Assembly (NCBI RefSeq): GCF_037975245.1
Contig: NC_092567.1
Coordinates: 19,538,876-19,602,875, forward strand
Length of the DNA: 64,000 nt
Origin: Apostichopus japonicus
Lineage: Eukaryota; Echinodermata; Holothuroidea; Aspidochirotida; Stichopodidae
Reading direction: 5' to 3'
The notes under the pieces are model-generated. The model saw only the letters and a program-made list of their open reading frames with translations, did not search any database and was not told the DNA's origin. The position numbers and the translations under genes are program-made. Each line of letters starts with the position of its first letter. Position 1 is the stretch's first letter. Positions 1-12,610 of the stretch are shown here, one piece after another.

Positions 1-960
1 ATGTGGTATTGTGACCTCTATTCAAACGCACAGCATTGCCTCGATTGGTATGTGTACTTCTGAAGTTTACACATTTATGTTTACGTTAGATATGACAGAG
101 GCATCATCAACTTGCCATCAGCGTGTAAAGGCCTACCTTGACGTTCATTCGGTTGATTCTCAATATGCAGTTATATCGCGCCAATATAACACAATTATTG
201 CCATAGAAGACATGCACTGATTCCTCGTTTTGATATTATGACCGCTAATCGAGTGTATACTTTGACGTATAATCAGCATTACCTCGATTGGCGTGTGGAC
301 TTCCGAAATAAACATTTAACATTTCTCGGTTATATCAGTAGCGTATTAATTGCTCGATTTGATAACATGACGGCTAATAAAATGCTTCGTTACTGTGTAG
401 AAGAAATGCACTGATTCCTCGTTTTGATATTATGACCGCTAATCGAGTGTATACTTTGACGTATAATCAGCATTACCTCGATTGGCATGTGGACTTCCGA
501 AATAAACATTTAACATTTCTCGGTTATATCAGTAGCGTATTAATTGCTCGATTTGATAACATGACGGCTAATGAAATGCTTCGTTACTGTGTAGAAGAAA
601 TGCACTTATTCCTCGTTTTGATATTATGACCGTTAATCGAGTGTATACTTTGACGTATAATCAGCATTACCTCGATTGGCATGTGGACTTCCGAAATAAA
701 CATTTAACATTTCTAGGTTATATCAGTAGCGTATTAATTGCTCGATTTGATATCATGACGGCTAATGAAATGCTTCGTTACTGTGTAGAAGAAATGCACT
801 TATTCCTCGATTTGATATTATGATCGCTAATCGAGTGTATAATACGTATAATCAGCATTACCTCGATTGGTATGTGGACTTATGAATAAACATTTAACAT
901 TTCTCGGCCACATAGTAAATTAACTGCTCGATTTGATATCATATCAGTACTTGCGAACTT
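1..960. repeat. 194-bp satellite/minisatellite array
   Basis: A unit containing the words gaccgctaatcgag and cctcgattggcatgtgg recurs with starts near 241, 435, 629 and 823, giving a constant 194-bp period. The copies from 241 to about 950 are nearly identical, while the segment 1-240 is a diverged copy. The period is not a multiple of three, so the short open frames across it are by-products of the repeat. The array continues to the left edge and its full size is not visible. Confidence 0.93.
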
Positions 961-1400
961 CTGAAGTATATACATGACTTTTTGACATCACGGATCAAAT
1001 ATTCTTAAGTTGTGTAATAACACAACATAACCCAACCGTCGCTTACGTAAGAAATAAATCGATCCTGAAAACTCGTTATTCAGAATTGTCTCAATGGGTG
1101 TGCGGAATTCTGACTGGTCATCCATGAACAGTATCCTTTATACAGGAAATGTGCACGATTCAGTAACCCCGATTGATATGTAGACTTCTAAAGTAACAAT
1201 CTACAGTGGTTCCTCGATTTGGTAGTGAAATGGACAACCTAGTGTAACAATGTGTATCTTAGTATTTCCTCTATTGATATGTAGACTTATGAGGAGTAAA
1301 TTACCTCGTTTTCCCGATTCTGGCTTCACGATAGGTGTGTATGTGTGTTAAATCATTACCTCGTTTTGTATGTACACATCTCATTGCCAAGATTAGTTCC
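961..1400. repeat. decayed edge of the 194-bp satellite
   Basis: Fragments of the satellite unit, such as ttgatatgtagacttctaaagt and attacctcgttttg, recur at irregular spacing (about 1165, 1270 and 1350). I see no gene here. It reads as the degenerating margin of the array. Confidence 0.5.
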
Positions 1401-1544
1401 TACGATCAACTTCGGCACATAGGATGCTCTCACAGGTAACCTACTGCTACCACTCAAAAGGGTGGACCTCTCTGAAGGTTTTCTAGGGTTTCCTCGTTTG
1501 TAAGGTTCAGTACGGACTACCTCGTTTGCCACCAAGCACACGTA

Positions 1545-1564
1545 TGTGTGTGTGTGTGTGTGTG
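1545..1564. repeat. (TG)n microsatellite
   Basis: Ten uninterrupted TG dinucleotides are visible. Confidence 0.9.
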
Positions 1565-3256
1565 GAATTATTGGACTATTCAAACAAACTGCAAGGAACG
1601 AACGATGTCAAATTTAAAGCACGTAACGTTCGAATGGGGAGATCCACTCGTGAATGAAAATGCGAAACTTGGCCCCCCGAAGAAGATGGAAAATATAAAT
1701 AGGAACTAACAAAAGAAAATATCAGGATGATAGGAACGAATAATTTGATCGACGGAAGGCGAAGGAATGGTTGACTCAAAGAAAAGTAAATCATTCTAAA
1801 TACGTCTCTGACATTAGCCTACCGATATGCATTTTACCCAATAATAGAGCTACTCTGAAATAGCTACACGATATAAAATAGTGTCGCGCGATAACGGGGA
1901 AGGCGATAACAGAAGAAAATACAGGATGTTCATCGACTAGTCATACAGACTACATATATTTTCTTCTTGTCAGTCTAGCTGGACACAAAAATTGAGTATT
2001 TTCCGGTTAAGGCGATATTCTGCCTGAGTGTTAGGGTTACATTCGCATACTATGAATTTAACACGAGACCAAACTTAGATCCAGGCTAAGAACTGCTACC
2101 ATAGGTTTTTACATCGCATATATTGAAAATTGACTACCACAAATACAAAACGAGATTACATGTAAACAAGTGATTAACATGCTGTGAAAATATTTAAGGC
2201 TAACAAAATAAACCAATCCTTGATAAACTTACTCGATATATGAAAGACAGAGGTCATCACTAATGCATATACAAAGGGAATGATACATATAATATGTATT
2301 CCTGCATGTCGGTGCTATTTTCCCTCAACACAATCTCTTAATTTCTAAAAATGTAAGTTTCACATAACCAGTACAGTATATACAACGACTTTACATTGTG
2401 AAACCTTTAAAACATCATTGAACAGATCATTGCAATTACAAAACCCAGTTCTGATAGTAACAAGCTCACCATTGTCTAAATGTACACAAACAGTACGTAA
2501 GCTGATCTTGTGCAACTATACATAGAAAGACGTATACAAAACCAGTTAACAACTCACAAATGGTTCCCCTTTCTATGGTAATTTAGCATTAAGTTAAAGC
2601 AATCCAACTGTAAAAATGTACAGTTTAGTTAAACCAACCAACTGTGAAATGTAAAGTTTAGTTAGAATTCTAAACAACGCAAGTAACAGGCTATCACAAA
2701 TTACAACAAAAACCATGCTCATGACCTCTAAACGCCTCAAGTGCTGTTAAGGAATAAAAAGTTGGAAGTAAATTCCCAAAGATTGCCTACCATAGATATC
2801 AGAGGTAATTGAGAAAATCAGCCATCTTCAAAGTTAGGCTTCTGCACTGATATCGGGGATTAGCTATACATAAACGTAAATATCTGTAGCGAATTAGGAA
2901 ATAATTGAAACAGTTAACAAATAAGCAACGACAAATTAAACACCGCGGGAATCCAATCAAAATGAACGCCATCTCTTGTTGTGGATACAACAAAATTATT
3001 CATTGACATCGACATTCAAGCATCAAACTGTTTTACAAAATATTACATATATCAATTAACATCTGACACATTTAAAACAAAAGGAGTAATATGCATGACA
3101 CTACACGATAGCGCCATTTCCAATGTAAAGTGACTGTGTTTTTCATCCATACTCTAGTCGATGAAGAAAACTCACTGGTTATGCATCGACATAAACATCA
3201 AGTGGCCTGTTGCAACTCCTAAACAGTGTAGATGGACAGACCATGTCTTGAAAGTT

Positions 3257-3679
3257 TTACGGAAGCAGCGGAATGGTGTTAGCTACGCACCAAAATGTGT
3301 AATGTTTGCAGTTAAATGTTAGAATATTGTAGGCTTTAGCTGGTAGCATACGATCCCTCGCCCGGCGGATGACTTCATCCGCATCGTCGGGCCTATTATA
3401 AATTACCCTAAAAATAGGTCCTGAGAAAGCTACTTCCCCCTCGACGACGCCATCTTGTCTCGTAAATCTGATAACTTTCATTGTATTGTTGGAGCTATTG
3501 ACGTCAGTAACGATCATGTGACAACGTGGATGCCCAAGCCATCGATAGAGAACCACGTGATCACCAGGAGACAACTCGCCAATGCTGTTAACTGTCTCAT
3601 CTTTATACGCGATAAAGGTTCTTACAATACTCCTTATTGTCAACATCAACGCCCCTTCGCCGGTATTTCCGTGTGCCAT
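3257..3679 (-). CDS. short LRAT-like protein, copy 1 (140 aa)
   Basis: Single-domain LRAT-like protein (NlpC/P60 superfamily). Known relatives are acyltransferases or thiol-dependent lipases, but this member's reaction is unknown. The start is the ATG at 3679: an in-frame TGA sits at 3698-3700 and the other copies begin at the matching codon. The block SPGDHVVLYRW leads into PRCHMIV (Cys53, His54), then VIRFT with Arg71 where the second catalytic His of the family is expected, then FNCKHY with the conserved Cys124. It ends TIPLLP. A good acceptor (tgcctcgtttcag) lies just upstream on the minus strand, with the putative exon starting at 3701, so a 5'-UTR intron is likely. No membrane segment or signal peptide is seen. 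The protein matches the C-terminal half of the 504-residue paralogue at 42258-43772. Catalysis is doubtful because only the Cys is securely conserved. Confidence 0.85.
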   Translation of the reverse strand: MAHGNTGEGALMLTIRSIVRTFIAYKDETVNSIGELSPGDHVVLYRWLGHPRCHMIVTDVNSSNNTMKVIRFTRQDGVVEGEVAFSGPIFRVIYNRPDDADEVIRRARDRMLPAKAYNILTFNCKHYTFWCVANTIPLLP

Positions 3680-3904
3680 GCCTATATTTGCAGTCACTCA
3701 GCTGAAACGAGGCATATATCATACAAGAGTAATATTTTAATAATGAAAATCAAGAAATTGATTTTTGTTGTTGAAAGAACTGTTAAAAGCGTAAACATTT
3801 TCACTTTTGATAAGTAGGATATACCATTTCTGTTCCCCCACTGAAATATCACAGAGGGAACGGTAACCAATTTTGTAATGAGAAATCGGCATTGCCGTTT
3901 AAAA

Positions 3905-4215
3905 CATCAAACTGTCACGTGAAAGGACACACAAGTAATAAACTTGCTATTGGAATATGTAAAAAAGATGCCATTGCTGAGCAACTTCCCCGAACAGAGC
4001 CTAATGATGACATTGGTTTCGATGCCAACACCGTTATCATTCAACCTTGAAAATATGAAGGAAAAGACAAGCAAAATGAAAGTCACGGTTTCAGATCCTC
4101 GTGGCACTTGGATATCACAGATTTACAAAACATACAGTTCTTTAAAGCGATATCTATCACATCAACAAAATATGATGGTTGAGTTTATGTCCCCTTTAAA
4201 CACAAATCCTGAAAA
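3905..4215 (+). pseudogene. decayed plus-strand reading with C2-like motif, copy 1
   Basis: This is the U1 version of a block found upstream of each short LRAT-like gene, on the opposite strand. A reading with KKDAIAEQLPRTE followed by NDDIGFDANTV is visible but lacks an open frame at its beginning because two stops precede it. The intact-looking version is at 32221. The resemblance to C2-domain strands (VFDKDxIG, DDIG) is an inference. Confidence 0.25.
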
Positions 4216-4341
4216 CATTAACACGCGAAAAGAGGAAGACATCTTAAGCGGGACGAAGATCTTTGTAAATAATGTTTAAGTGTAGTATTTCCTACGAGTT
4301 AAAGGAAGCCATCATCATTTGGAGCCCTATCCATGTGATGA

Positions 4342-4410
4342 TCAGTGGGAGTGGAGGGGGAGGGGGATGTTTGGCCTCCCATCGTCAGTCGGGGTGGGAG
4401 GGATGGTTCA
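4342..4410 (+). other. G-run tract, U1 copy
   Basis: Closely spaced G runs (gtggagggggagggggatg, then tcggggtggg) occur about 0.7 kb upstream of the LRAT-like gene. Equivalent tracts sit at 10140-10185, 25520-25575, 32675-32700 and 35660-35712. It could form a G-quadruplex, but no function is shown. Confidence 0.4.
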
Positions 4411-6322
4411 GTTGGGACTTTTTGCATTCAGCCGGGAAAGAATAAGACTACTACTAAAAAGCATATCTCCATACCCCATTTTTAAATCTCACTAAAATAA
4501 TTTATTAGCACAACATTGCGTTTAGATGTACATGCAGATGTATATGCACCAATAATTTGACGTTACTTTTATTTTTTGGGGGGTGTGGCAGGCAAGCGTC
4601 CACAGTCCTCATACATCCGAGTCGGCCTCAATGAAGCCAAGACAATACCCACTCCTTTAAATGCTTTGATTCACCTCGCCCTTATAGAGGTTCAGGCCCT
4701 ACTTAAAACAGTCGGGTTATTTTTAGTACGTCCCCTTACCCTTTAAATCCTGTGCACTACACTCTCGTGGATGGATACCAGCTAATACCAAGCCTTCTCT
4801 TTCTGATGGGTGTTCAGAGATATAAAGACAAGCAGTGTTATTGTCACACCCATTCCTGCTCCGGGGACCATCAGTTAAAGTCCCGGTATTACATGTCTTA
4901 AAGTTAGTCAATAAGTCTATATATAGAATAGGGCAATGTTTGATTTAATGGCGTGAAATGTCTGTTATCGAGGATTTAGTCTTTTCTGAAAGACCCGCCA
5001 AAATGTGCTCAACGTTGGTCACTTCTTTATCACACTTTTATCACACAGGAATTACTTTATGGCCATGCACCCTCACAGCAGAGACATCAAATTTGTCATT
5101 GTGTTGCAAATATTTGCAGAAAGATTTTAACATTTAAACGTTTCCATAACAAAGCAGCTACCTGTAACCAACTGTTATACATTAACTTAATAGGGTCTCA
5201 AAATGCTTTACATTGCATTTTCATTTCGAATGTGCGGAAGGTTTGATAATAATGATAATAGCGATTTATATTGCGCACATATTGATGGCTATAAATAGGT
5301 TAGGGATATTTCCAAAGTTTATATTCCAACGTCATTGATTAGTATGATGGTACACTGTAAATTCTCGAAGTATTAGGGCTGACGATCTCACTGATTTTGC
5401 TTAGCTGTTAAGTTCTATCCCTCGGCTATGTGACTTTTCATCAATGGTTTGACCAGATTCCGCCAGAAATAGAAAGAATTATACTTGTAAATGTCCGGAG
5501 TTAAACTTCAAATGCATTTGAGGTAGAAACTAGAGCATCCATGCTACAGTGGCTTAACCTGTCATCTGTGAAAGGAAGTCTTAATTTATTGCAGGGCTCC
5601 ATGAGTCAATAGTGCTGTGTTGTATGTTTGCAGTTTAACTAAACCATGCATACAGCTCCATGATTAATGTGGTGAAGCACTGGTAACGCAACAGCACAAG
5701 GGAATGAAGTAACACTGACTTGCACATTCTGCCGTAGTAGTTCTACTCATGTTCACCAAGCTTTAACTACCTCCATGTTTAGACTGACATCAAATAGCAT
5801 CAAATATCAATCGAGGGTAAGGGATGATACACCTATAGGGCAATTGACACACGTAAGGGGAAATACCTAATTGGCATAGGAAGGGTCTGCCTACTGATAT
5901 GCCATGCCTAATGACTATCGGTTGTTCCGTACCCCGATGAGCTGCCTCCCTCCAGATAAAGCTCACTAACATAGATTATATCTACATTATAGAAGGAGTG
6001 AGAACTCTAAAAAGAATGCCAAGTCATCGAAAAATGAAAAAAAATGCAAACATTACCACTTCCCTTTACCAATCATCTATTCATTATTAATCTGTATCGC
6101 AATCCCAATTTGGTCGGCACATTTACTGCAAATTTCACAAAACTCAGCCAGCGATTGCCGAAGTACGCTTTTAAAATAAGAGACAGACATTTCCTAAGCT
6201 ACAGTATCACATAAACTTTACCCACATCAGTGGGCTGAGCTAATAAATTTTGGCACATATTGGGCCCGATTGATGGTCCCAAAATATTTAGGCCTACATG
6301 TACCAGCTATTAACCAACAAAG

Positions 6323-6402
6323 AGAGGAGAGGAGGGGAAAGGAGAGGAGAGCAGAGGAGAGCAGAGGAGAGCAGAGGAGAGCAGAGCAGAGGAGAGGAGA
6401 CT
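6323..6402. repeat. purine-rich (GAGAGCAGAG)-type microsatellite
   Basis: A run of gagaggagag and gagagcagag words, all purine apart from the C positions. The matching place in U2 and U3 has only a short gagaggagagg. Confidence 0.85.
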
Positions 6403-6703
6403 AAAATCCTCTACCTTCACATAAGCGATACTTTTCTACTTCGCAAGGTGCCCTGAAATATGGACTTTCGTCATGAAGACCGGAAGAATGAAAGGCCAGG
6501 GGTCAACGGTCGAATAAGGGAAATTGTCATTGTTCACTATGAATGCAAGGTTGAATGTTGAGTAGACATACATCTTCGTATATTAACTATTATCAGAATA
6601 TGAAGTTACCATTGAGCCAACTCATTGGATCACACGCACATATATACACACACACCATCACCAACGCATATACATTTCTTTTGCACACTGCATTCGTTCT
6701 TTT

Positions 6704-6730
6704 ATTCCTTGCCATGACATGGCAAGGAAT
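6704..6730. repeat. perfect 12-bp hairpin
   Basis: attccttgccat, spacer gac, atggcaaggaat. Near-perfect versions occur at the same place in U2 (about 16052) and U3 (about 29240). Confidence 0.75.
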
Positions 6731-9049
6731 AAACTTAAAAAACGTATACAAGCGCATTTATAAAAGAGTATACAACTCGCCATGATCAGACTTAAGAAGC
6801 GATCCATGTTGGTATGTTGCCAAGATTTTATCATATTGTTTGTTGCTTAGTACCGGGCCGATTCTTTGACCTTATCGTGACTGCTACTGGATACAACATG
6901 TCTTTATAATTCCATTGTCTCATTGTCGATTTTGAACATTGATACGGTTCCAGGTTTGGAGGGAATTTCTGATGGGTTTTCCCAGTTCGAGTCTGTATTT
7001 GGTGTCAGGGAGTGCGTCGCCATGAAAGTCTCACACTCTGTATGATGATTTATTTCTCATCACTTTTTGAAAGGTTTTTGTTTTGTTTTATCTATGTAAC
7101 TTGACCTTAGAGAGGAGGTTGTCTTAATTAAGCGTTTAGTCCCTTTTGTTTCTTTTAATGTATATGAATCGCTCACTCCTCTTTTTGTTTTTCACATTTT
7201 TATGATTTTTAAGGCAATTATGAAAGAACTACAATATAAGTGCTATCGTTAAATGTCAACTGCAGTAAAGCTGAACAGTTAGGGACACTATTGATGTTTT
7301 GTAGGCAGCCGGAAGTACCGTAACAACTAGTACGTCAAAGGTCACGGGGTCCAAGGTCAAATGTGAAATTTAAACGCAAAAGTTGTGTCGAAGAAGAGGC
7401 TGAAGGAGATGGAAAATAAAAATAGGAACCAGCAAACGAAAATTTCAGGAGGATAGGAACGAGAGTATGATCGACGTAAAGGCGAAGGAATGGTAAACCC
7501 AAAGAAAAGTAAACATTGAAAATACTTCTCTGAAATTAGCCTACCGAAATGCCGTTTACATAAAATAATGGTGCTACGTTTAAATAGCTCCAGGATGATA
7601 AAATACTGACGCAGTCAAGGGGAAGGCGATAACAGAAGGAATCTGCAGGAGATTCATCGACTCGGCTTACAAACTACATTTTATTTTCTGCTAGTCAGTC
7701 TACAAGCTGGAATAATGTATTCAATGGAGTAAAAGGAGTTTTTACTGGTTCGGCGAGATTCTGCCTGAATGTAGGCACACATCCTCATACTCTGAATATA
7801 ACACAAGACCAAACTCAGATCCAGACTAAGAGCTAATGAATTTTACAAAATCGCATAAATTGAAAATTGACTACCAGAAATACTACCGTAATGCTTATAT
7901 CGGTACAATAAAACGAGATTACAGGTAAACCAGTGATTAACATGCTGTGTGAAAATAAAGGCTAACAAAATAAATCGTCCCTCGCTAAAACTCGATATAA
8001 TATCGACAGGGGCCATCACTTATGTGAATACATAAGGAATGATAAAGGTATTCTTACACGTTGGTTCTATTTTCCGTCAACACAATCTCTTAATTTCTGA
8101 AAATGTTAGCTTCACGTAAACAGTACAACGACCTTTAATTATGAAACATTAAAACATAGATGAAAGCACTCAATCTGGTCTGGCAATTCAATAGGGAAAG
8201 GAGATCATTGGGCCCATTCATTGAGATTACGAAACTCGGTACTGACAGTTACAAAGCCACCATTGTCTAAACGTACAAAACAGTAAGGAAACTGATTTAT
8301 TGCACTTGTGCAGCTAAATATAGAAAGACTTATAAAACCAGTTGAAAAGTCAAATATGGTTCCCCTTTTCTGTGTGTGAATATGACGTTAAATCACCCGA
8401 AATTGTGAAATTGTAAAGTTTAGTTAAACCACCCAGCTGTGAAAATGTAATGTCAGGTAAAAATTCCCAACAACACAAGTAGCAATCCATCTTAAATTAC
8501 AAAACAAAACATGCTCATGACCTCTTACCGCCTCTAGTGCTATTAATGAAGCAAACGATGGAAACAAATCCTCTAAGATTGCCTAACATAGATGTCAGAG
8601 GTAATTGAGGAAAAAAAAGCCATCTCCAAACTTGTAAGGCTTATGCACTGATATCGGGGATTAGCTCTACATAAACCTAAAGATTTTTAGCCAATTAAAA
8701 ATTAATTGAAACAGTTAACAAATAATCAATGAATATTAAACACAGAGGGAATCAGAATAAATATAAACGCCGTCTCTTGTTGTGGAAACAACAAAATTAT
8801 TCATTGACATCGACATTCGAGCATCAAACAGTATACAATATACTACATAAATCAATAAACATCTGACTCATTTAAAACAAAAAGGATTAATATCCATGTA
8901 CAGTACACTATAGCGCAATTTCAAACGTAAAGTGACTGTTTTTTTATCCATTCTCTACTCGATCAAGGAAAATCACTGGTTATGCATCGACCTAAACATC
9001 AAGTGGTCCGTTGTAACAGGATAGATGGACAAACCATGTCTTTAAAGTT

Positions 9050-9472
9050 TTACGGAATCGGCGGAATGGTGTTAGTTTCGCACCAAAATGCATAATGCTT
9101 ACAGTTAAATTCTAGAATACTGTAGAGCTTAGCTGGCATTTTGCGACTCCTCGCCCGGCGGATGACTTCCTCCGCATCGTAGGGACTACTATAAATAAGC
9201 TTATAAATAGGTCCGGGGAAAGCTACTTCCCCCTCGACGACGCCATCTTGGTATGTAAATCTGATAACGTTCATTGTATTGTTGGATTTATTAACGCCAG
9301 TAACGATCATGTGACAACGTGGATGCCCAAACCATCGATACAGAACCACGTGATCACCAGGAGACAACTCGTCAATGCTGTTAACTGTCTCATTTGTATA
9401 CGGGATATGGGTTCTCACAATACTTCTTATTGTCAACCTCAACGCCCGTACGTCGATATTTCCATCCGCCAT
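9050..9472 (-). CDS. short LRAT-like protein, copy 2 (140 aa)
   Basis: Paralogue of copy 1 and collinear with it over its whole length. ATG at 9472 with an in-frame TGA at 9491-9493, and a candidate acceptor (cctcgcttcag) giving an exon start at 9494. Visible motifs are DELSPGDHVVLYRWFGH, PRCHMIV with Cys53 and His54, VIRFTY with Arg71, FNCKHYAFWC with Cys124, and the terminal NTIPPIP. Unlike copies 1, 3 and 4 it has Glu-Thr after the FWC motif, like the 504-residue paralogue. No frameshift or internal stop. It belongs to the LRAT-like (NlpC/P60) superfamily, but the substrate is unknown and the Arg at the second-His place makes ordinary catalysis uncertain. Confidence 0.85.
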   Translation of the reverse strand: MADGNIDVRALRLTIRSIVRTHIPYTNETVNSIDELSPGDHVVLYRWFGHPRCHMIVTGVNKSNNTMNVIRFTYQDGVVEGEVAFPGPIYKLIYSSPYDAEEVIRRARSRKMPAKLYSILEFNCKHYAFWCETNTIPPIP

Positions 9473-9689
9473 GCCTATATTTGCAGTCGTTCAGCTGAAG
9501 CGAGGCAGATGCCACACAGGAGCAATATTTTTAATAATGAAAGAAAGAAATTGAAAAAAGTTGTAAGACTGTTAAAAACGGTAGTATTTTCACCTTTAAT
9601 AAGTCGGATATACCATTTTTTGTGCTCCAACTGAACTATCACAAACCAATTATGCAATGAGAAAATCGGCTATCGTGGCCGTTAGTAAC

Positions 9690-10015
9690 ATCAAACTATC
9701 ACGTGAAAGGAGACACAAACCGTAAAATTGCTATTGGAGTACGTGATTAAGATGCCATTGCTGAACAACTTCAACAACAGACCTAATGATGACACTGATT
9801 GGTTTCGATGTCAACACCGTTATCATTCAACCTTGCAAATATACAACAACAACAAAAAAAATGGAGTAAAAGGTTTCAGATCCTCGTGGCACTTGGATAT
9901 CACAGATTTACAAAACAGACAGTTTTTCAAAAGACCACTGTCACATCAACAAAATACAATCGTTGAGTTCATGTCCCCTTTAAACACAAATCCCCGCCAC
10001 CCCCATCGCAAATAA
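9690..10015 (+). pseudogene. decayed plus-strand C2-like reading, copy 2
   Basis: Homologous to 3905-4215 and 32221-32531. The reading containing RKIAIGVRD is stopped by taa just before DAIAEQL, so it is not a functional coding frame. A different open frame (95 codons from 9728) exists but is not the conserved one. Confidence 0.22.
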
Positions 10016-10139
10016 AACATGAACAGAAAAAAAGGCTGCTAAATCAGGACGAAGAGCATCTGTTTATAGGTTTAGTGTAGTAGCCATCATCAGGTCATAT
10101 AAAGCCCTATCAATGTGATTATCGTGGATCAGTGGGAGA

Positions 10140-10185
10140 ACGGTGGGGGGGGGGGGCTGGCTTCCCAACGTCAGTCGGGGGAGGA
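10140..10185 (+). other. G-run tract, U2 copy
   Basis: A long G run followed by a second G cluster (gtcgggggagg), equivalent to the tracts in the other units. Confidence 0.35.
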
Positions 10186-11487
10186 TGGTTCAGTCGGGAC
10201 TTTTTGCATGCAGCCAGGAAAGGATAAGACTACTACTAATGGTGTATATACTTCCTTATCCCAATTTTCAATCTCACTCAAATGATTTGTTAGCTCAACT
10301 TGGCGTTTAGATATACATGTATATAGATCTAATTTAGAGTATAAGTTATACACCGTTTATGATAAACTTTTGTCACTTTTTTATCAGTTCTTTATCACAT
10401 AGGAAGAATTTTACTGCCATGCACCCTCACAACACAAACATATTCAACGTTTAATTTCATCACTAATAGAGTTGGAGTTATATATATATCAGGGACGTAG
10501 CCAGGGGGAGCAGGGGAGCGACCGCTCCCCCCCTTTCAGTGTCGATTTTTTTTAAACTGTCGTTTTTTTAGCATGGTATTTCGTCAGTGCTCTTTTGATA
10601 TTGATTACTCGTCATCTCCGTTAACTCGATTGTAATCGTAGTAACATTCACGCCTACTGATTCAACTACTTACTTAGTTTGGCAGATGCAATTAGCTAAA
10701 TTTAGCTTATAGCCAATTACAAGCCTACAGTTGGCCACTGCGTAATAAAATACATATTGCCTACCTAACCGCACTCTATGGAATGTCACGAACTGTATGC
10801 ACAACAACGTCGACAACGTTCGTTCAATGAGTCGTCCTAAGTTGTTGCACGAATGGCATGTTATGAAGCTATTAGCTAGCAATCGTACGTGATACGCACT
10901 TACTATAAATAATTATTACACTGCTAATACACTGCGATAACGATATTTGTTTTAGGCCACTGCATATCTGGCTGTATTACAAAATATGAAAGTTTATATT
11001 GTCCATCAGTTAAGTTCGTCAAATGTATTAAAGTCCAGACATTGGACAATAAACAAGAATCATCCTACTGGAAAACTTGTAAAAGAGCACTATGTTTGTC
11101 TTTCTGATATATTATGTAAAAGAACATGTAAAAGAATTTAAACAGGAAACAAAATCTGCTGATAATGATATCATATGATCAGGGCGTAACCAGTATGTAG
11201 CACGATAGTTTCATTCAACACTCTACCCGCCGAAAAGACTATAGGATCCGATCTTGTCAGTTTTTTAACATGTAGTTAAGAACCCGTTTACGCAGATAAT
11301 ATTTCAGTTGAGAAAACACTTGAGAAATTTGCATCAGATGGCAATCGTCGGATAGCTCTCGCCTTCTCTTATTAGGCTAACTTAAACATTTACTAGCTAT
11401 ACAGTTGTATCAAAGACATTTCTGGACTATCTTTGTATCTACAAGATTCAGAAGTTGAAAAGTAAGACTACTCTGTACATGTACCTT

Positions 11488-12370
11488 CAAGGGCGGCGGA
11501 ACCGGGGGGCACAGGGGGCAAGTGCCCCCCACTTTTCCTCAGGTTAAAAATGTGCCCTTTTTCTACATAAAACTTGTACTCTTGATCACCTTATTAGGTC
11601 AGCGATATTTCAGTAAGAGATCTAATCCTAATTTAGAACTATCAGGGGCTTAGCCAGTATGTAGCACTGTAGGCCCGGGCCTACACTTTTTTTGGCCAAG
11701 TTATCTTTTTTATTAAAACACCCATAATTCAAATCCATAAGCTTGCTGGACGAGTTTAAGAGTCTAGACAGGAAAAACTATTGAAATGAACGTAGCAAGA
11801 TTATGGCTAAATTAGGTGACCTATTCTTCTGTCATCTAGGCTGTCATTCATATCGCGTGCCGTTTCATTCAATACTCTACCGGCCGAAAAAGACTAGTAT
11901 ACGATCTTGTCATTATTAACATCTACTTAAGAACCCGTTACGCAGATAAAATTTCAGTTGAGAACATTCCACAGTCAAATAAGCCTATCGTTGATTATCA
12001 GACTTTATATGTATAGAGCTGCAGCACTTTGTTGCCTGTTGTTGTCGCGATCGGCGTTCCAAGTTCCAAAACAGCCTTTTCGATAAACATTTACTAGCTA
12101 CAGTTGTATCAAAGACAATTACTGGCTATGGTTGTATCAAAGACGTTTCTGGCCTATCTTTGTATCTACAAGTATCAGAAGTTGAAAAGTAAGACTACTA
12201 AGACGGGGGGGGGGGGGCGTTGATGGAGTGATGTGTATACGCAAATAAGATAATACAGATTTATAAAGGGTACTAAATATCAGGCTGCATCAGTCCAATC
12301 GAATTTCTGCAAAGTGCCCTTTGACGTCGGTGCCCCCCCCCCCAGATTAAAAGTGCTTCCGCCGCCCTTG
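11488..12370. mobile_element. nested hAT-like element, 883 bp
   Basis: The ends are CAAGGGCGGCGGAACCGG and, inward from the right, CAAGGGCGGCGGAAGCAC. The exact 8-bp duplication tgtacctt is present at 11480-11487 and 12371-12378. It is inserted inside the 2198-bp element. No coding capacity is seen. Confidence 0.85.
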
Positions 12371-12465
12371 TGTACCTTGCTAATTTTAATACATTATGTA
12401 TTATTGAATTACGTACTATTTTAACTCGTTTGTTTTTTGGGTTTAAAAGTGATATTGAATGAGGT

Positions 12466-12610
12466 GTCTCAAGTTAGCAAGAGGCCAGGGAACCAGAATG
12501 AACATTCGGGAAGGGCCGTTTCCGGCCATCTGGGGGGTTTGTAAAACCAAAAATTTTCTTGTACGCCCCGCGCCAACCGATGGTGGCGCTCCGCTCAGAT
12601 AGTCGTGCCT
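12466..12610 (-). mobile_element. fragment shared with the 47945 and 55231 hAT family
   Basis: The words gggccgtttccggccatctgg and gcgccaaccgatggtggcgctccgct also occur in inverted or direct form near 48010-48090 and 56025-56105. It is part of the body of the 10490-12687 element, so the families share modules. Confidence 0.6.

Larger units (their letters stand above)
1676..7366. repeat. segmental duplication unit U1 (approximate ends)
   Basis: The order of non-coding blocks and one short LRAT-like gene seen here recurs in U2, U3 and U4. A block beginning with gaagaagatggaaaat (about 1677) matches blocks at about 7393, 16770 and 29955. The LRAT-like gene follows about 1.6 kb later. After it come a GC-rich run, the cttggatatcacagattta block, and the block with attgatggctataaatagg (about 5281). 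U1 is the most diverged unit and lacks the 0.8-kb block present at 12700-13530 in U2. The stretches 1676-3256 and 4280-9049 hold no other gene that I can support. Confidence 0.75.

Noticed and set aside
432-823. Two near-identical 65-codon open frames
   Set aside because: They are the 194-bp satellite read in different frames. The period is not divisible by three.
1-960. Possible CRISPR array
   Set aside because: The units are contiguous 194-bp tandem copies with no short repeat/unique spacer pattern, and the context is an animal genome.
3680-3697. GTG start extending the short LRAT-like proteins by six residues
   Set aside because: An ATG follows at the position used by copy 2, and non-ATG starts are not expected in an animal nuclear gene.
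3455-3817. Plus-strand frames opposite the LRAT-like genes (also 9248, 31700, 63341)
   Set aside because: They mirror the conserved minus-strand coding sequence and have no motif of their own.
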